A stretch of DNA of 64,000 bases from Loxodes magnus (taxonomy: Eukaryota > Ciliophora > Karyorelictea > Loxodida > Loxodidae). The number at the start of each line of letters is the position of its first letter. The stretch's first letter is position 1. The notes beneath the pieces are model-generated. The model saw only the letters and a list, made by a program, of their open reading frames with translations. It was not told the origin of the DNA and did no database searches. Of the stretch, positions 37,983-51,461 are shown piece after piece. The translations under genes were made by a program, and so were the position numbers. The DNA is taken from NCBI GenBank assembly GCA_946699065.1, contig CAMPDV010000104.1:248001-312000 (forward strand), given 5' to 3'.

Positions 37983-38924
37983 TCAGTTAAAAGTGTGAAC
38001 ATATTTATTTTTAAGTAATTCAAAGAAAAATAGAGTCCCACCTCCTAAAAAGGCTCCATAAAAGTTAGTTCCAGTTCCTTTAAAGAATTCGGAAAAGTTT
38101 TCTTAACTAATAACTTATTTAGCACATTGTAAAAATCCTTTATACTTATACCTATTTAATGATCGCCTAGTTTTTTCCATTTATGAGTTCAGATAAGCAA
38201 CGTTCAAGGATATTAGTGATGTTAAATAAGCTAAGCAAAATACTTGAGATCAGAAATCTAAACTACTATTTCCTTTAATTTGAACCTTACAGCTATCAAA
38301 TAGACCAAAGTAGCAAGCTCTATAGAGAATTATTCCTGAAAAACTTCCACTTGCTTCATAAGTAGACTAATAGCAGTATTACTTAAATAATTATCTGTAA
38401 TGCTTGCTCTATAGTAAATCTGCAGTTTATATCAGTAGCTATATAAATTTTACACATAAACCACCTGCTGACGCTCCTGCAAGCAGATTTATAATAACTT
38501 GTGAATAAATCGAATTTTATTTCTCGTTAAAGTTCAAAACATCGTACTTAATTAAATCCTTAGCCATAAAACTAAAAGCCTAGATAGGAACATATCATTT
38601 GATATATCTTAAATTTCCTATTCAAAACATTCTAATTCCATAAATCTAATATTCAGATATCATAAAATCCCAAAAGCTTCTTATATTCGATTACAAAAGG
38701 TTTAGCTAAGCTTTTTCCTGGTAAAGATAAGTTCAGTTCACTATTTTTGTGATAGGACGAAATGTATAGACGGAACATGCAGTGGAAATACCAGACAAAG
38801 CAAAGTTATCTAAAGAGTTGAGAATGTAATTACTTGAAATTTATAACTTATGCTATTGCTCTTATTCTTATTCTTTCTCTTTTTTTTCTTTTAGTTGTCT
38901 GATGTATTAAGAATTATAGCTCAT
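37983..38924 (-). CDS. Divergent mitochondrial carrier family protein
   Basis: 313 residues. Six helices in three repeats are visible: NFALSGISTACSVYTFRPIT, LLAGASAGGLCVKFIQLLIQ, and a third ending FFKGTGTNFYGAFLGGGTLF. LYRACYFGLFDSCKVQIKG and FFKGTGTN match the even-helix ends of the ADP/ATP-carrier-like branch. It should move a metabolite across the inner mitochondrial membrane. The signature Px[DE]xx[KR] is degenerate: repeat one reads PITKIV, and repeat two has no proline there. The 45-residue N-terminus is unusually rich in K/E/Q. Substrate cannot be read. Family assignment is good. Confidence 0.8.
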
Positions 38925-40155
38925 TTACACTACTAACCTATTTATTATAAATCTATTAATAAAATCTCTTTTTTCAATAGCAAATCAATTCATTTGTTAT
39001 TCCCTAGGCTAAATACTTATAATTATACAGTTAAGAGAATCAATTTATTAGACAAAAGCCTCATAAAGAGATAAGAAAGAGTAAAGGATAGCTTATAACT
39101 CTAATTATTAAGTAATAATTAAAGAATTTTAATCTAAATAAGCTAGTCTAAATTATTTAAGATATAAGCTTTAATAACATAGTTGCAAGCAAATTAATAG
39201 CCATTTAAGAGTACTTAGCTGCTTATAAAAGAAAGCAAGTTATTTATAGATATTTCAAAAATACAGTTACAGCCTTTGCAATTTTAGTTATTAATTTTAA
39301 AATAAAATAAGGTTAATATAAAAGTATTAACTTATTGTTAAAACATTTTATAATGCTTTAAAGGTATAAAAATAAGACAATAGTGCATAAAGTTTAATAT
39401 GCATTCTTTAATATAAAGAAAGTAGATAGTGAAAGAAAGAAACCTTTAATAATAAATTTATTATTTTGCTTAGTTATATTCCTGTTTTATTATAGCCTAC
39501 TATACCTCTATTTGTCTCTTTTTCTAAGATATATATTATTTTCATTCTTTTCTTAAGAGATAGTTTAATCTGATAAATTTTTCAAAGGCTCTTTAATAAA
39601 TAAACCAATAAATATAAATAAACTACTAATCTAGATTCTATGTAAGCTATAGATAAATTTTAGAGGAATAATTAAGATAAAGCAATGAGTTAAATAAAAC
39701 TATTTAAATAGTAGGAATAATGAAGAAACTTATTATAGCACCTAATTAGCTTTTTATATAAGCACTTATATTAGCTATATCTATTATAAAAAGCTATAAT
39801 ATTTCATTTCTATCTTATTTAGTTTCAGTTTTAGGAGTATTTAGTTTATTTTATCTTTGCTAGTTTAAGAATAATATTAATCTTATAATTTTCTCTATTA
39901 TTTTAGATGCCTAGCTAAGTATTATAAGCAGGGATATTATATATAATACTACCTATTATAATAACAGAAAATGTATATTAGCCTTTGCAAAAGTGTTTAG
40001 TATATTATAGATAATTATTATGCTTTCTATCTTACTTGTATTGTAAGTTAGTGAGTGATAGTTGCTAATACTGCTGTAATAACTATAAAGAATTATAGAA
40101 GTAGTTTTAGAGTTGAAAGCATTATATGCTAGTAAGAGACTTTATATTAAAGAAA
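38925..40155. other. Divergent intergenic region
   Basis: AT-rich spacer between two divergent starts, so it should hold both promoters. No motif recognised. Confidence 0.5.
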
Positions 40156-43100
40156 ATGTCTGATACTTTTAATACTTAGTGTAGCTAGTAAAAATCTGAT
40201 AAACTCTAGGTATCTCACTCTTCTCCTTCAGAACCCTAATTGCTTAAAATTACTAATAGTTAAAAGAAGTCATTTTAATAATGTGACAGAAAATAATGGA
40301 ATCAACAGCTTAGATCTAAGTCCGATGCGAAGAATCTAAATGAGCGAATAAATTCCTAAGTAAGTGAACCTTCGCTATACAGCCAAATATTAACAATGAA
40401 TCAAAATAAAATGAATCAAACCTATGATAATTTCAATATTTCTCCAATGCTCATAACAAGCAAAGATTCTTCCTATTTCACGACTGAAGATATTTAAGCG
40501 GAATTAGTTAGAACAAGTAAAAGATTAAAAGAAAAGAATAATAAATGTGAGTAAAAAGTAAAGACAAAATCTATATCTCCTTCCTATAAACGCGCAGGTA
40601 AACAAACTTTGAGTAAAGTAGATAGTCGAAAGAAGCTTTTTATTTCTCCATAAAGATGTTATAATTAAAGTGAAGATGCAAAAGGTTAAAATTTTCCTTA
40701 GAATTAGGTTAATAAAGCCTTGCAAAATTTAAAAAAGTAATCCTCACAAAAGAGAGTTAATAAGGGATTTAAATAATATAATACAAAATAAAAGCTGGAC
40801 AAATTTATTAATCACTTACATTCTAAAAATTAATATTATATTTCAAAGGATTAAAGCCAAAGCATATCTTTCGTTATAAAATCGCCCAAAGAACATTCAC
40901 TAACGATTTAAGAAGGAAAATAAGAATTCCTGCAATTATCAGAAGAAAAAGAAAGCAAAAAGAAATAAGAAATTAGACTATGTAATTAGAGAAAAAAAGA
41001 AGAATAGTAAAAAGATTTATTAAGCAGAGAGAGAGGTATAGAACAAAGGCCATAAAATAAACTTGAAATATTAGATATAGTAAATAATACGTTTAATAGT
41101 ACATTCGAAACTGATAAATATGAATAAATAATGTTTTAAGAAATGCAAGTACAGAACGAGTAATTAAGGAACTAAGTTTAGATTCAAGTAAAGGAAAATG
41201 AAATTCTAAAATAACAAAGTTAAGAATTATAGAATAAGTTAAATTAATACTGAAAAATTAATGAATAGTATACTAACTAAATTTCTAGTTTAAAGGAAGA
41301 ACTTTTTAAAGAAAAGTAATAAACTATTCAATTGATGGTTGAAAATAAAGGATTTTAGTAAGAAAACGCTCAATTTAAGTAAAATTTCGAGTAATGGTAG
41401 ATTAACTAGTCAAATAATTAAATAAGTTCTTAGCAAGATTCAAATAAGTTTGAAGATATAACAAGTGAAGATTAATTCAAAGATAAATAGGAATGAGTTT
41501 TAGAGGTAGAAGATAACTAACTCAAATATAAAATTAATCATCTTATTTAGACCATTTTCAAGTTTAAATAAGAAAACCAAAATCTAAAGGAGAAGATAAC
41601 AATAATCTGCAAGCAGAATGAGGGTTTAAAGCAACAAGTAGATAAATAAAAAGAAAAAGATATTTAGATTTATGATGATTTTCATAAACTAGAAGTAAAT
41701 GCTAAATAATATAAAGAGCAGTTGAAACTTCTTCTTTTAAAAATATCTAACTTATAAAGAGAAAATCAAAAATTAAGCTAAGAAAAAGAAGAATTAGTAA
41801 AATTTAAAAACTTTTAGGTAAGTTAGATGAAAAAAGATATTAAATTATTGATTTAGAAAAATTAGCAAGATTTAATGAAGTAGCTCGGAAAAATAGTAAA
41901 GCAAGTTGAAGAAAAGGAAAAAGAAATAAATCGAATGAATATAATTATCTAGCAAGAATGATAATTAAATAAGTAGATATATGCTAACAATTAATAAAAA
42001 ACCGAGCAAGATTAAGAAAGCTAAAGTAAATTAAAATTTTCCACTAAAAGTTTGTATTTTAATGAACATAGCAGATAAGAGTTGAAGCAAGTAAGAGATT
42101 AAGAGACAATTTTGCAAATGAATTCTAGTTTTGGAAACTTGTAAGACAAATTGGTTTAATAAGAAATTCTATTGCTCTAATCAGAATAATCTAGTTAAAG
42201 TTTCGATAATTATGAGACAGAATAGAAAAATTAATCAGAAGAACTATTAAATAAGATAAAGAAGGTAGAATATTCTAAAAATAGTTAGCTTATAAAAGAT
42301 AATGAAGACCTTATAAGATGTAAATAGTTATATGAAGAATCACAGTTAAGCGATTAATTATAGCAAAAAGAGAAAAGCTTCTTAATTAAAGATAAATCGT
42401 CCAATTAAATCAATTTTCAATAGGACGATATTAATTCTTAACCCTAAATGCTTTATTGCTAGCAACTAAAGGAAAACTAAAATTTAGAAAAATTTAGCTT
42501 CTAGGACAACTAGGAAAGAATATGAAGCAACTTCAAAAAATAAATAGATTTGGAAAAAATGGGCAAAAAATAGCTAGAAATAACTATCAAATACTTGATT
42601 ATAGAGCACTAATAACTAAAAAACTTAATTTAGTAATACTAGGCTAAATAAATTAAGGAAAGTGAATAAGGTTATTAAGAAATAAATAATATATAAAATA
42701 AAGCTTAAGATTTTGTGAATTAAGATGTAACGAATCTATCAAAGTTGTATATTTTTTAAGAAAAAATCAAGCAACTAGAGTTACAAAAGAAGAATTAAGA
42801 CTAAATTGTCTTTAGATTATAAGAGTAGCTAAAGAAAAGCTAGATTTAAACTAAAAATAATGAATAAGAACTCTTAGATTATAGTCAAGAGTCTAATAGT
42901 AAAAGTAAATGACAAGAGAAATCAGTTTCTGATTATTAATCAGAGTAGTAAAATGAAGAGAATAATTAAAAAGAAGACATTTTTATCTTAAATCTATAAT
43001 AGAAAAACATAGAACTAGTTCATGAAGTTTAACTTTATCAAAATTAGCTAAATGATTTAACTTTAAAAATGAAAAACTTAAACCAATAATTGGAACTTTA

Positions 43101-46100
43101 GAAAATTGTATCGTAGTAATTTAAATCAAAACTTGAGATTAAGAAAAAGGAATTAAAAAGTATAAAGCAAAAGGAAGAACAAAATTAGCAATTAAATAGA
43201 ACATAAGAATATTACAAAGACCAAGAAAAAAGTTCTGAAGAAAATAGGCAATTTTTAAAGGATTGTATAGACTTATAAGTTGAAGGAAATAAAAAGTTAA
43301 TTGAATAGTCTAGTATTAAACACTTTTAAAACAATAAATCTAGCTTATATAGTAAAAGTTCATCAGATTTTATAATAAATAAGTAGATTGATATAAAAAA
43401 TATCAGTGAAATAATATAAAATAAATGATAAACTGACTTATTAAAATTGGCAAGTGAATAATGTGAACAATAAGAAGAAAATCTTTTGAAGTAATTAAAA
43501 AACTGCGCATAATCAATAAGAGACATGGAGTAAAATATATCAGTTCTTTAGGCTTAAGATTATTAATAAAATATTTAAGTTACCAATCTCCAAATAGCAA
43601 CTTTGTTGGAAGAAGCTGAATCTGTAATATTAAAAATGCAAAACTTGAATTTAAAATATAAATAAGAAAACTTTAATATTTAGAAAGTAGTGAATAATAT
43701 GAAAGAGGAATTAATATAATCATAAGCTACAAATGAGTAGCTTAATAAGATAATCTTAGAGTAGTAATAGAAATATAGTGATTAGTAAATTTAACTTATT
43801 AGTATTCAAGAGAAATTCTCTGAAACGAATTCCTTCTTCTAAGATATATCTTCTAAATATAATCAAGTATGTACAGAACTTTAGCTTTCAAAAATCGAAA
43901 AAGAAAATTATCAAGAAAAAAAAGAAATTTGTGAAACCGAAATTTAAAAAGCGAAAATATCAGTTGCTAGTAAAAAGCAAGTAGTTATAAACCTTAAAAA
44001 TCAAATTTAATGATAGGAAAAATAAAACATTAATCTAAGTTAAGAAATAGAAAATCTAAGAGTATAAATAGATAGCTAGCAGTCTACTATAGAATAACTA
44101 AATAATTAAATCTAGATAGTAGAATAAGATAATATTTCTCTAATTAAGAAAAACAGTTAATTAAAACAAAGTATTGCCAATTTAAATTTAGATGAAAGTA
44201 AATAAATCCTCAATAAGTAAATCTAAAACCTTTAGTAAATTATTGAAGAAATGTAGAATGTTCATAAGAACTAATTGCAAGAACTAAAGAATTAAAATCT
44301 AAATTTATAGACTTAAATTTAGAGTTTGGATTAGCAGAACTAATAAGCTTTTTAGAAAGGAGAGTAGCAAGTAAACGAAAAAAATAACGAAATTAATTAA
44401 CTAAAAAATAATTAAACTTTACTTTAAGAGTAAATCGCGTAACAATAAAATACAATGTCAGATTAATAAAACTAAGTCAAGGGTTTACAAATTTTGAAAG
44501 TAGAATTGAAGCAATAGATTTAAATCAGTAATCAAAAGATTAAATAATAAGAGACTCAAATTTAAAAGCTTCAGCAGTAATTAAAAGAATAAAGACAGAT
44601 TTTAAAAGTATAGGAAAAGTAGCTGAAATATTAAAAGAATGGGGTTTTAAAGCTGTAAGATCTAAATTAAAATTAAGAAAAATGCATGGAAAGTAACAAT
44701 AAATAATTAGAAATACTATAGCAATAATTAATTGAAAAAACTAACACTAATGAATAACTTTCTAGTGAATTACTTGAATTATAGGATAAATAAAAAAATA
44801 TTAAAATTATTACAGAAAAACTTAAAAGTGATATAAATGAAAAAGACTAAAATTTATTAAATCTTAAGTAGCTTAATTAAGAAAACGAAACGTTAAATTA
44901 GAGTCTATAAGCTAAACTAGATAATTAAAAAAAGTAATTAGAAGAATTTTATAATTAAAAATAAAGTCTCTAGTACTAGCTAAACTAGTCGCAATCTTAA
45001 TTAAAGCAACTTAAAAATGAAATTAAAGAATATTAAGAAAAAACTTAAGTCTTAGAAAATAATAATCATCAACTTCAGTAGGTTAACGAAACTCTAAAGT
45101 AAGACTTAATAAAAATGGAACAAAATTCTAAATCTCAGTTAACGGCTAAAGAAGATAGTATAAAAGCTTTGTAAAAAGAATTAAAGTAAAAACAAAATGA
45201 GAATATAAAATAAAAAGAAGAGCTAAATCAATAAATTTTAAAACTTACTCAAGAAAAGCAAGAAGCTGGTTAGATTTTATTAATAAAGCAATAAGAAAAA
45301 TAAGATTTTTCTGATTAATTGGATTAATAGAAAAATCTTATCATTCAAAATAACAAAAAATTAGATCAGATTACTGAAGAAAAGCAAAATTTAGAAAGAG
45401 AAAATATAGAATTCTAAAAAAATAAATTAGCATGTAGCGAGTAGATTTAATAATACAAATAGGAAAAAGATAAAATGGAGAAAGAACTAGCTTTACTTTA
45501 GAATATTAGCAAGTAGTAAAATGAAATAAATGAAAAGGAAAAATTGAAAAATTAATAGGAAATATAGCTTTAAAAAGAATAAATATAAAATATCGAAAAC
45601 TAGTTATAAAACGCTATTTTTGAGAACTAAAATTATAAGAAATAAAACCAAGACAGAATTCTAGAAATAGAAAACTTGAAATCCAAAAATGGTTAATACA
45701 ATCATAATTTAGAATAAAGTCAGAAGTAATTGGAGATTATTATTAATTAAAATAAGGAATTGGAATAGAAAAATTAGTTATTGCAATAGTAGGTAAATTC
45801 TTAGTCTTAAATAGAGATTGAAAGAAAAGAAATCTTAGAAAATAAAGAAAAGGTAAAGAATTTGCAAGAGCAACTTTAAATAATTACAGACTCAAAGGAA
45901 GAATTATAACAACAACTCAAAAGTGAAAAAGAAAAGTATAATACCGATAAAATTTTGTAAGAATAGGCTACGAAAGAAATAGTACAATAAATAGAACAGT
46001 AAAAAGAGTAAATTGCTTCTGCATAGAGTGAAAATAAATAACTTATTTAAAAAATTACTGACATGGAATCCTTAAATTAAATATAAGAAAAATAAATTTC

Positions 46101-47517
46101 CTAGCTTTAGTAGTAAATCAAAGAAAATTAAAATAGTATAAATGAGATATAAAATTAAAACAAGCAGTTATAAGAAGAACTATAAAGCCTCCAACTTTAA
46201 TATTAATAACAAAAATCATAAATGAAGGATAAAGAAGTTTAAAGTACGGAAGAATATTTTAACTAATAAGCAAAAGAATCAGATTTGCTAAAGCAGAATT
46301 TATAGATATAATAAAAGGAAAACGAAAAATTACTCAATGAAATTGAGTAATTAAAGGTTTAATTAGAAACAAAACTTCTTAAAACCTAAGAGTAACTTAT
46401 AAAAGTTAAAATTTAAGTCTAAAATCTATAATCAGAGAACTAATAAAAAGAAAATTAAGCTAATTTATTAAAAGAAGAAAATTAAATACTAAAAGCTTAG
46501 ATAGACCAAACTAAGAATTCTAATATAACTCAAGAAGCCAATTTAATTAATTAGGAGTAAAATAGATAAGAAATAGAGCAAAAATAGCTTATAGCTGAAA
46601 GATTATCTTAATAGTAAAGAATATAAATTGTTGCAAAAGATTAAATTTTAAAAGAGTAAACAATTAAATGTAACTTTGAGGGGGATTCTCCAATCTATGC
46701 TAATAAAGAATTAGAATTGAAGATATAGAATTTATAAGACTAGATTCATAAAGTAAAGGGACTAGATAAATGAATTAATCAATTATAATAAATTCTGAAA
46801 ATACCTTAGCAGGAAATTAAAGAAACAGATTTCATTCTTTACCTTGAAGTTATGCTATAAAGCATTTCCGAAAAAATTTAGGAATTAATGACTTAAAATG
46901 AGAATTTAGAAACTTTGACAAAAGATACTTCAAATGGAAGTTCAATAGATAGAGTTAAATTACTACTAGCTACACATTGTGAAAACTAAGTTAAATAGAT
47001 AATAAGCAAAAACGATTAATAATAATAGCTTTAACCATAATAAAACTAATAGAGTTAAAAAAATATTTTAAAGATGTAAGAAAGTTTTAAAAATGATTAC
47101 CAATCTCAAAAGAACTTAATAAAAGGAGCTTAAGAAGATGTAAAAAGGCTTCTTTCATTTTTTTCTGCAAATAATAGTGAAAACTAATAAAGTAAATAAG
47201 AAATTTCTAACTTAAAACTAAAGATTAATATAGTAGGTAAAGCTATAAAATTCAATAGTGATCAAAACCAGGATCAGAGTAAAGAATAGCAAAGTGAAAA
47301 TGAGAACTAAGACACATTTTCTTAATTTATCTAATAAACCTATAATTTTGAACTTTTTATTATATATCTGACTAAACTAATTTTTAATGATATTTAAACT
47401 TTTTTTCATAGTTAAGAAATAGAATTTAATTGCTTAACTATTTTTCACAATTTATTAAATTCTCATATGCCTTTAATATTTTGCTAATCAATATTTCATT
47501 CCTTTGCTCTTATTTGA
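40156..47517 (+). CDS. Giant coiled-coil protein
   Basis: 2,453 residues in one open frame with eight internal TGA codons (Trp). Residues 1-240 are Ser/Lys/Asn-rich and disordered (SPSYKRAGKQTLSKVDSRKK). From about 260 to the end it is almost unbroken heptad-like coiled coil rich in Glu, Lys, Gln, Leu and Asn (for example ENQNLKEKITIICKQNEGLK). Glutamine is coded hundreds of times by TAA/TAG. Such proteins in ciliates build basal bodies, fibres or the cell cortex; no family-specific motif is seen, so a structural role is inference. GC falls at about 47340, so the last 60 residues are odd in composition, but the first in-frame TGA after 46770 is at 47515. Confidence 0.88.
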
Positions 47518-48449
47518 ATATTTCTAAGAGCTTATTTCTTATTTTAAGACAAAATAAGTATATATAACTTCAATTTTTGTTGTTTTAATAGTAATTAAAA
47601 AAGATTACAATTATAAGCTGTAGTATGAATATTTTAATTAAATTAAATAATATTATAATATCTAGGGTGATTAAGGCGTATTTCATGCAGCTTTAATTGT
47701 ATGAGTGAAATTAATCTATAATTAATTTAAAAAACTAGAAATGCATTAAGTAATTACTAATAATCAACTACTAGTAAGAAAATAGAGTGTGGAATCTATA
47801 TTTATTTACTATTTTTGATATACTAATTATATATCTCTTTTACCTTTCTATTAGTAATAGCTAAAGAAAGTTAGTTAAAATAACTATCGCTTATGAAAGC
47901 CTTTTGTTATATCAGGGAGTAAGATTTGTATTAGAGATTTTAATATTAAAGCAAATTGCAAGTCTAATTTAAAAACTTAGGATGATTTAATCATATTCTA
48001 AATAAATAATAAACTAATAAAATAATTGAATTAATAATTCATTAAAGATAGCTAAATTATCAAATTTAACTGAGAAATTAAATTAAACCTAACTTATTTC
48101 TAAGTGTATTAGGCTTTATTCTATTTCATTTACTTATTCAAATATAGCAGAAAATTATTTCAATAATAATTCAAAAGTATTTTAATAGGGTAAATCTTCT
48201 GGTCACTTATATAGAAAATTAAAAAATTAATAACTCTCTATCATTAATTTCTATTTTACATATAAGAGTAATAATAAATTATAATCAATAAAGGAAAAAT
48301 AAAGCTATAAAGTAAATGAAAAAGTGGTAATTATTGACTAGGTTCGTTATATATAGATTATTATTGTAGTTTGTGATTAAATTTTTAAATTAAGTTAGTA
48401 ATTTAAAAAATATAGAAAGTTTAAAAATAATTAACCCAAAAAAGTAATA
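47518..48449. other. Intergenic between convergent genes
   Basis: Low-GC spacer between the 3' ends of the coiled-coil gene and the type I membrane protein gene. No feature recognised. Confidence 0.5.
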
Positions 48450-49754
48450 TCAAAGATCAAGGGATTTATAACCAGAATGGCTCTAAGGATTTCGCTATGA
48501 ACATAGTTATGTTATTGCAACTCCTAAAATTAATGTTACGATAACTAGTCCTATTATTAGTATTGAATTAAACTCACTTTCCTCTATAATAAATTGATTT
48601 AGAATTTAAAGGTGGAAAGTGTTTAAAAATTCATAATCATTAAATCTTTCTAAGCAAGTTAATTATTTTTTTTGTTTTAAATAGTCAAGCTGTACAAGAA
48701 TGTAGGCAAATTTAGTATAAGTATATCATTGGCAAACTTCTATTTAATCCATTATTTCATTTTAGCATACACTCTGAAAAAGCTCATAATAAACATTTTC
48801 TGAAGCATGAGTCTAGCATCTACCTCTTTTTTCCTAAATTTATCTAAAAGGCACACATTTACACTTATTGGAAGCACATTCTGAATTGCTGTTACATTAG
48901 CCTCAAGATTTAATACTTCCTTTGTGATTTTTTGGTAGTCTTGCTAATTAATCTGCTAGAAAATAGGAATAATTGCATTCTATTTGCTTAAATTATTGTA
49001 GATAAACATATCCATAAGCATTATTATTTTTTGCTAATTAGGTTTTAATCTAGCAATATTTATCACATTTAAGCTGTTTTTTTATTAATTTAGTAGTATT
49101 ACTATTGCATAGTCTACTTAAGGCTATTTCTATAGCTAAATTACTATTTATATTTTTTTCTAAGTAATTATACATCTCAGCTGTTTTGTGAGTAACCTTA
49201 ATATTTTCTATCTAATTGGCATATCTTTACTGCATTTGGTATTCATCATTATCTGTATTTACTCATAAAAGTTCGAAGTTTCTATTATCTATACTCTCAC
49301 TTGCTTTTTATTCTTCAATATTTTGCTGAAATTTAAATCTCCTAGAGTTATTTTAGGCTACAATATTGAAGTTAAGTTATGTATGTCTATGCTTTTTAGC
49401 TTAATTATTAGAGTTAAAATTCTGTTAATTGTCTTCTAAAAGATAAGAATAAAGAATGTCAGAAATCAAGCAAGCATTCCTAGTATTATCAAACAAGCAA
49501 TTTACTTCCACTTTATCTTAATTACGTTATCAGCACAATTTAGAATTAATCTATGTTCTTTATGGTATACAAACTCATGCAGGACACTCTAGTATTTCCA
49601 TTGTCTACTCTTACTTTGTTTATATCGTTTAATCTATTGTCTGTTTTACTATCTAGTTACTATAGCCAGGCTAACTTTTTTAATGAAGGGATAGGAGGCT
49701 ATAATGACAAGGAATTTTAAGGAATATCAACAAAATTAAAGATTCTAATTACAT
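48450..49754 (-). CDS. Type I membrane protein with cysteine-rich ectodomain
   Basis: 434 residues. MQLESLILLIFLKIPCHYSL is a signal peptide. The ectodomain has paired cysteines (ILECPAWVC, CDKYC, GQCNSNSECASNKCKC). A single helix SILIIGLVIVTLILGVAI (about 397-414) is followed by a short tail SQRNPQSHSGYKSLDL. So it should be a surface or secretory-pathway protein. A TGA at 48726-48728 (after EIMDQIEVCQ) looks like a stop, but the same frame continues directly into the membrane helix, so I read it as Trp and stop at 48450. If that TGA does terminate some ribosomes, a soluble form would result. Family not recognised. Confidence 0.75.
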
Positions 49755-50051
49755 TTTATAGAATACATAAGAGTATATAGTAAATAACTGATATCCCTAT
49801 TGAAACTCTTAAACTAATTAAATTCAAATTTTAATACTAAGCAAGTAAAGCTCTAGATTTATAAACTAACTTGTAGCAAGTGATACCTATTTTCTCTCCT
49901 ATTTAATTAAAAAAAACTTTTATGGCTTAGAGTGAATATAGTAAAACAATATAATTAGCCTCTGCTAGAGCTAGTAATTAGCTTTAATTTATTAATTTGG
50001 GTTAATATTAAGATATTAATTATTAAGATTGAAGTTACTTAGAGAAATAAA
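49755..50051. other. Short intergenic spacer
   Basis: Nearly 300 bases between two minus-strand genes, AT-rich. It should contain the upstream region of the type I protein gene. No motif seen. Confidence 0.45.
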
Positions 50052-51461
50052 TCAAATTTGAGTATCTTTACTGAAAGACATTTTTATTTTGTTACTTATC
50101 TTCACAATTTCACTAGTCTGCACTACTTATATAGTAGTTTATCCTTTAATTTACTCTCTTTCGTTTTCATTTTCATCCACATTTTTAATCTTTTTTAAGC
50201 TTATGTCATATATTTTAAGTCCAAACAATACTATGATAAGCCCTATTCATCCTTTAATTCCTAGCTTCTGCTCTACTAAATCTGCGATAGTAATACTACA
50301 GAGTCTTCTTAAATTGCTTGAAATAGCATAAGTAAGAGTATTTATTTATTATAATAAGAGCAAAGCAGCTAATCACTAAATGAGTGAGTAGGTTGATTCT
50401 ATTGCTAAAAGTGTTACTTTGTAGCTATTAATTACTAGTGTGTTTGTACCAGTAGATAAGCTATCTTCAAACAAGTTAATGTTAGGTAAGTCTATGAATA
50501 TTCAGATTATAAATAAGGTAGGAAAGGATAGTAGAGCTATTGTCAGCTGAAAATAAGAAGTCTTTACTCCTACTAATTTAATCCAAGCTCTTTTAGTGAG
50601 TATTCCTTCAAGCTGCTAAAAGGAAATGTTTATAAAAGCCATACTAAATCCAGTATAGCTAAATTGATAATCCTACTATGTACATATTAATATTCCAAGA
50701 ATAATAGGGATTAGAGATAAGTAAGACAAGCAGGTAAATTCTTGCACCAATTCTTTTTCCTTATAAAACAGGAATTTACAATAAATGACGTTTATCAAAG
50801 GAGCAAATGCCTTTATAATAAGTACAAAGCATAACGGTGAAAATCATAGTGCTGAATAGTAAAAGAATAGTTTAAAAATCCTAATGATAGATACAGGAAG
50901 TAAGGTTATTACCATTTCGAAATTAATTCCTTAAATAAATTGCTGCTTCAAATTATTTGTCGGCTTTTCTTTCTTGTCAAAAAAAACTGTATACAAGTAT
51001 ACTCAAAAAATAGCAAAAAGATTACTGAAAAGTGATATTGTTATTGGCATTTTAAAATTATTAATCGCTTGCTATGCAGAAAATCCTCTAGTTAAGCCAA
51101 CTACAAATCATATTAGAAATATAAGAATCAGTCTCATTTTAAAATATCTTTTATTATAGTTTAAATTATTTCCTTTACCTTTAAATCCTCATATTCTTAT
51201 TTAAAAACTACTATCTAAATTAAGTTCTATGTTACCAACTCCTCTGTGATTGATCATGCTCAATAATATTGATTAGCTTTTATCTTTTGTTACCTTACTT
51301 TATGTAATACTATAATTTCTAACTTTACATAGCTTTTGAGGATGTTTAATTCTTGCTGCTTTATTTTGAAAACTTTTATTGATTAATTCTTTTATATCTA
51401 TAGTTAATTAAGTGACTCCCTAAGTAAAGTCTTTCAAGAATATTTTGACTTATATAACCAT
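50052..51461 (-). CDS. SLC35/TPT-family nucleotide-sugar-type transporter
   Basis: 469 residues. After a hydrophilic N-terminus of about 108 residues comes a ten-helix drug/metabolite transporter core: LIFLIWFVVGLTRGFSAQQA, KMPITISLFSNLFAIFWVYL, ALWFSPLCFVLIIKAFAPLI, GFSMAFINISFQQLEGILTK and SSNLRRLCSITIADLVEQKL, the last matching the conserved SVT.SI.N...R motif region of triose-phosphate and nucleotide-sugar transporters. It should exchange a sugar phosphate or nucleotide sugar across a Golgi, ER or organelle membrane. Several helix tryptophans are TGA. An internal ATG at 51137 would give the bare transporter; the longer start is chosen because the frame upstream is clearly protein-like (GVTQLTIDIKELINKSFQNK). 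Substrate unknown. Confidence 0.82.

Noticed and set aside
38100-38150. Apparent frameshift in the mitochondrial carrier
   Set aside because: It came from miscounting a run of A. With five A the frame is continuous (YKGFLQCAKQVISQ).
48478-49700. Plus-strand frame antisense to the type I protein gene
   Set aside because: It is open but hydrophobic and unstructured in composition; the minus strand has a signal peptide, paired cysteines and an anchor.
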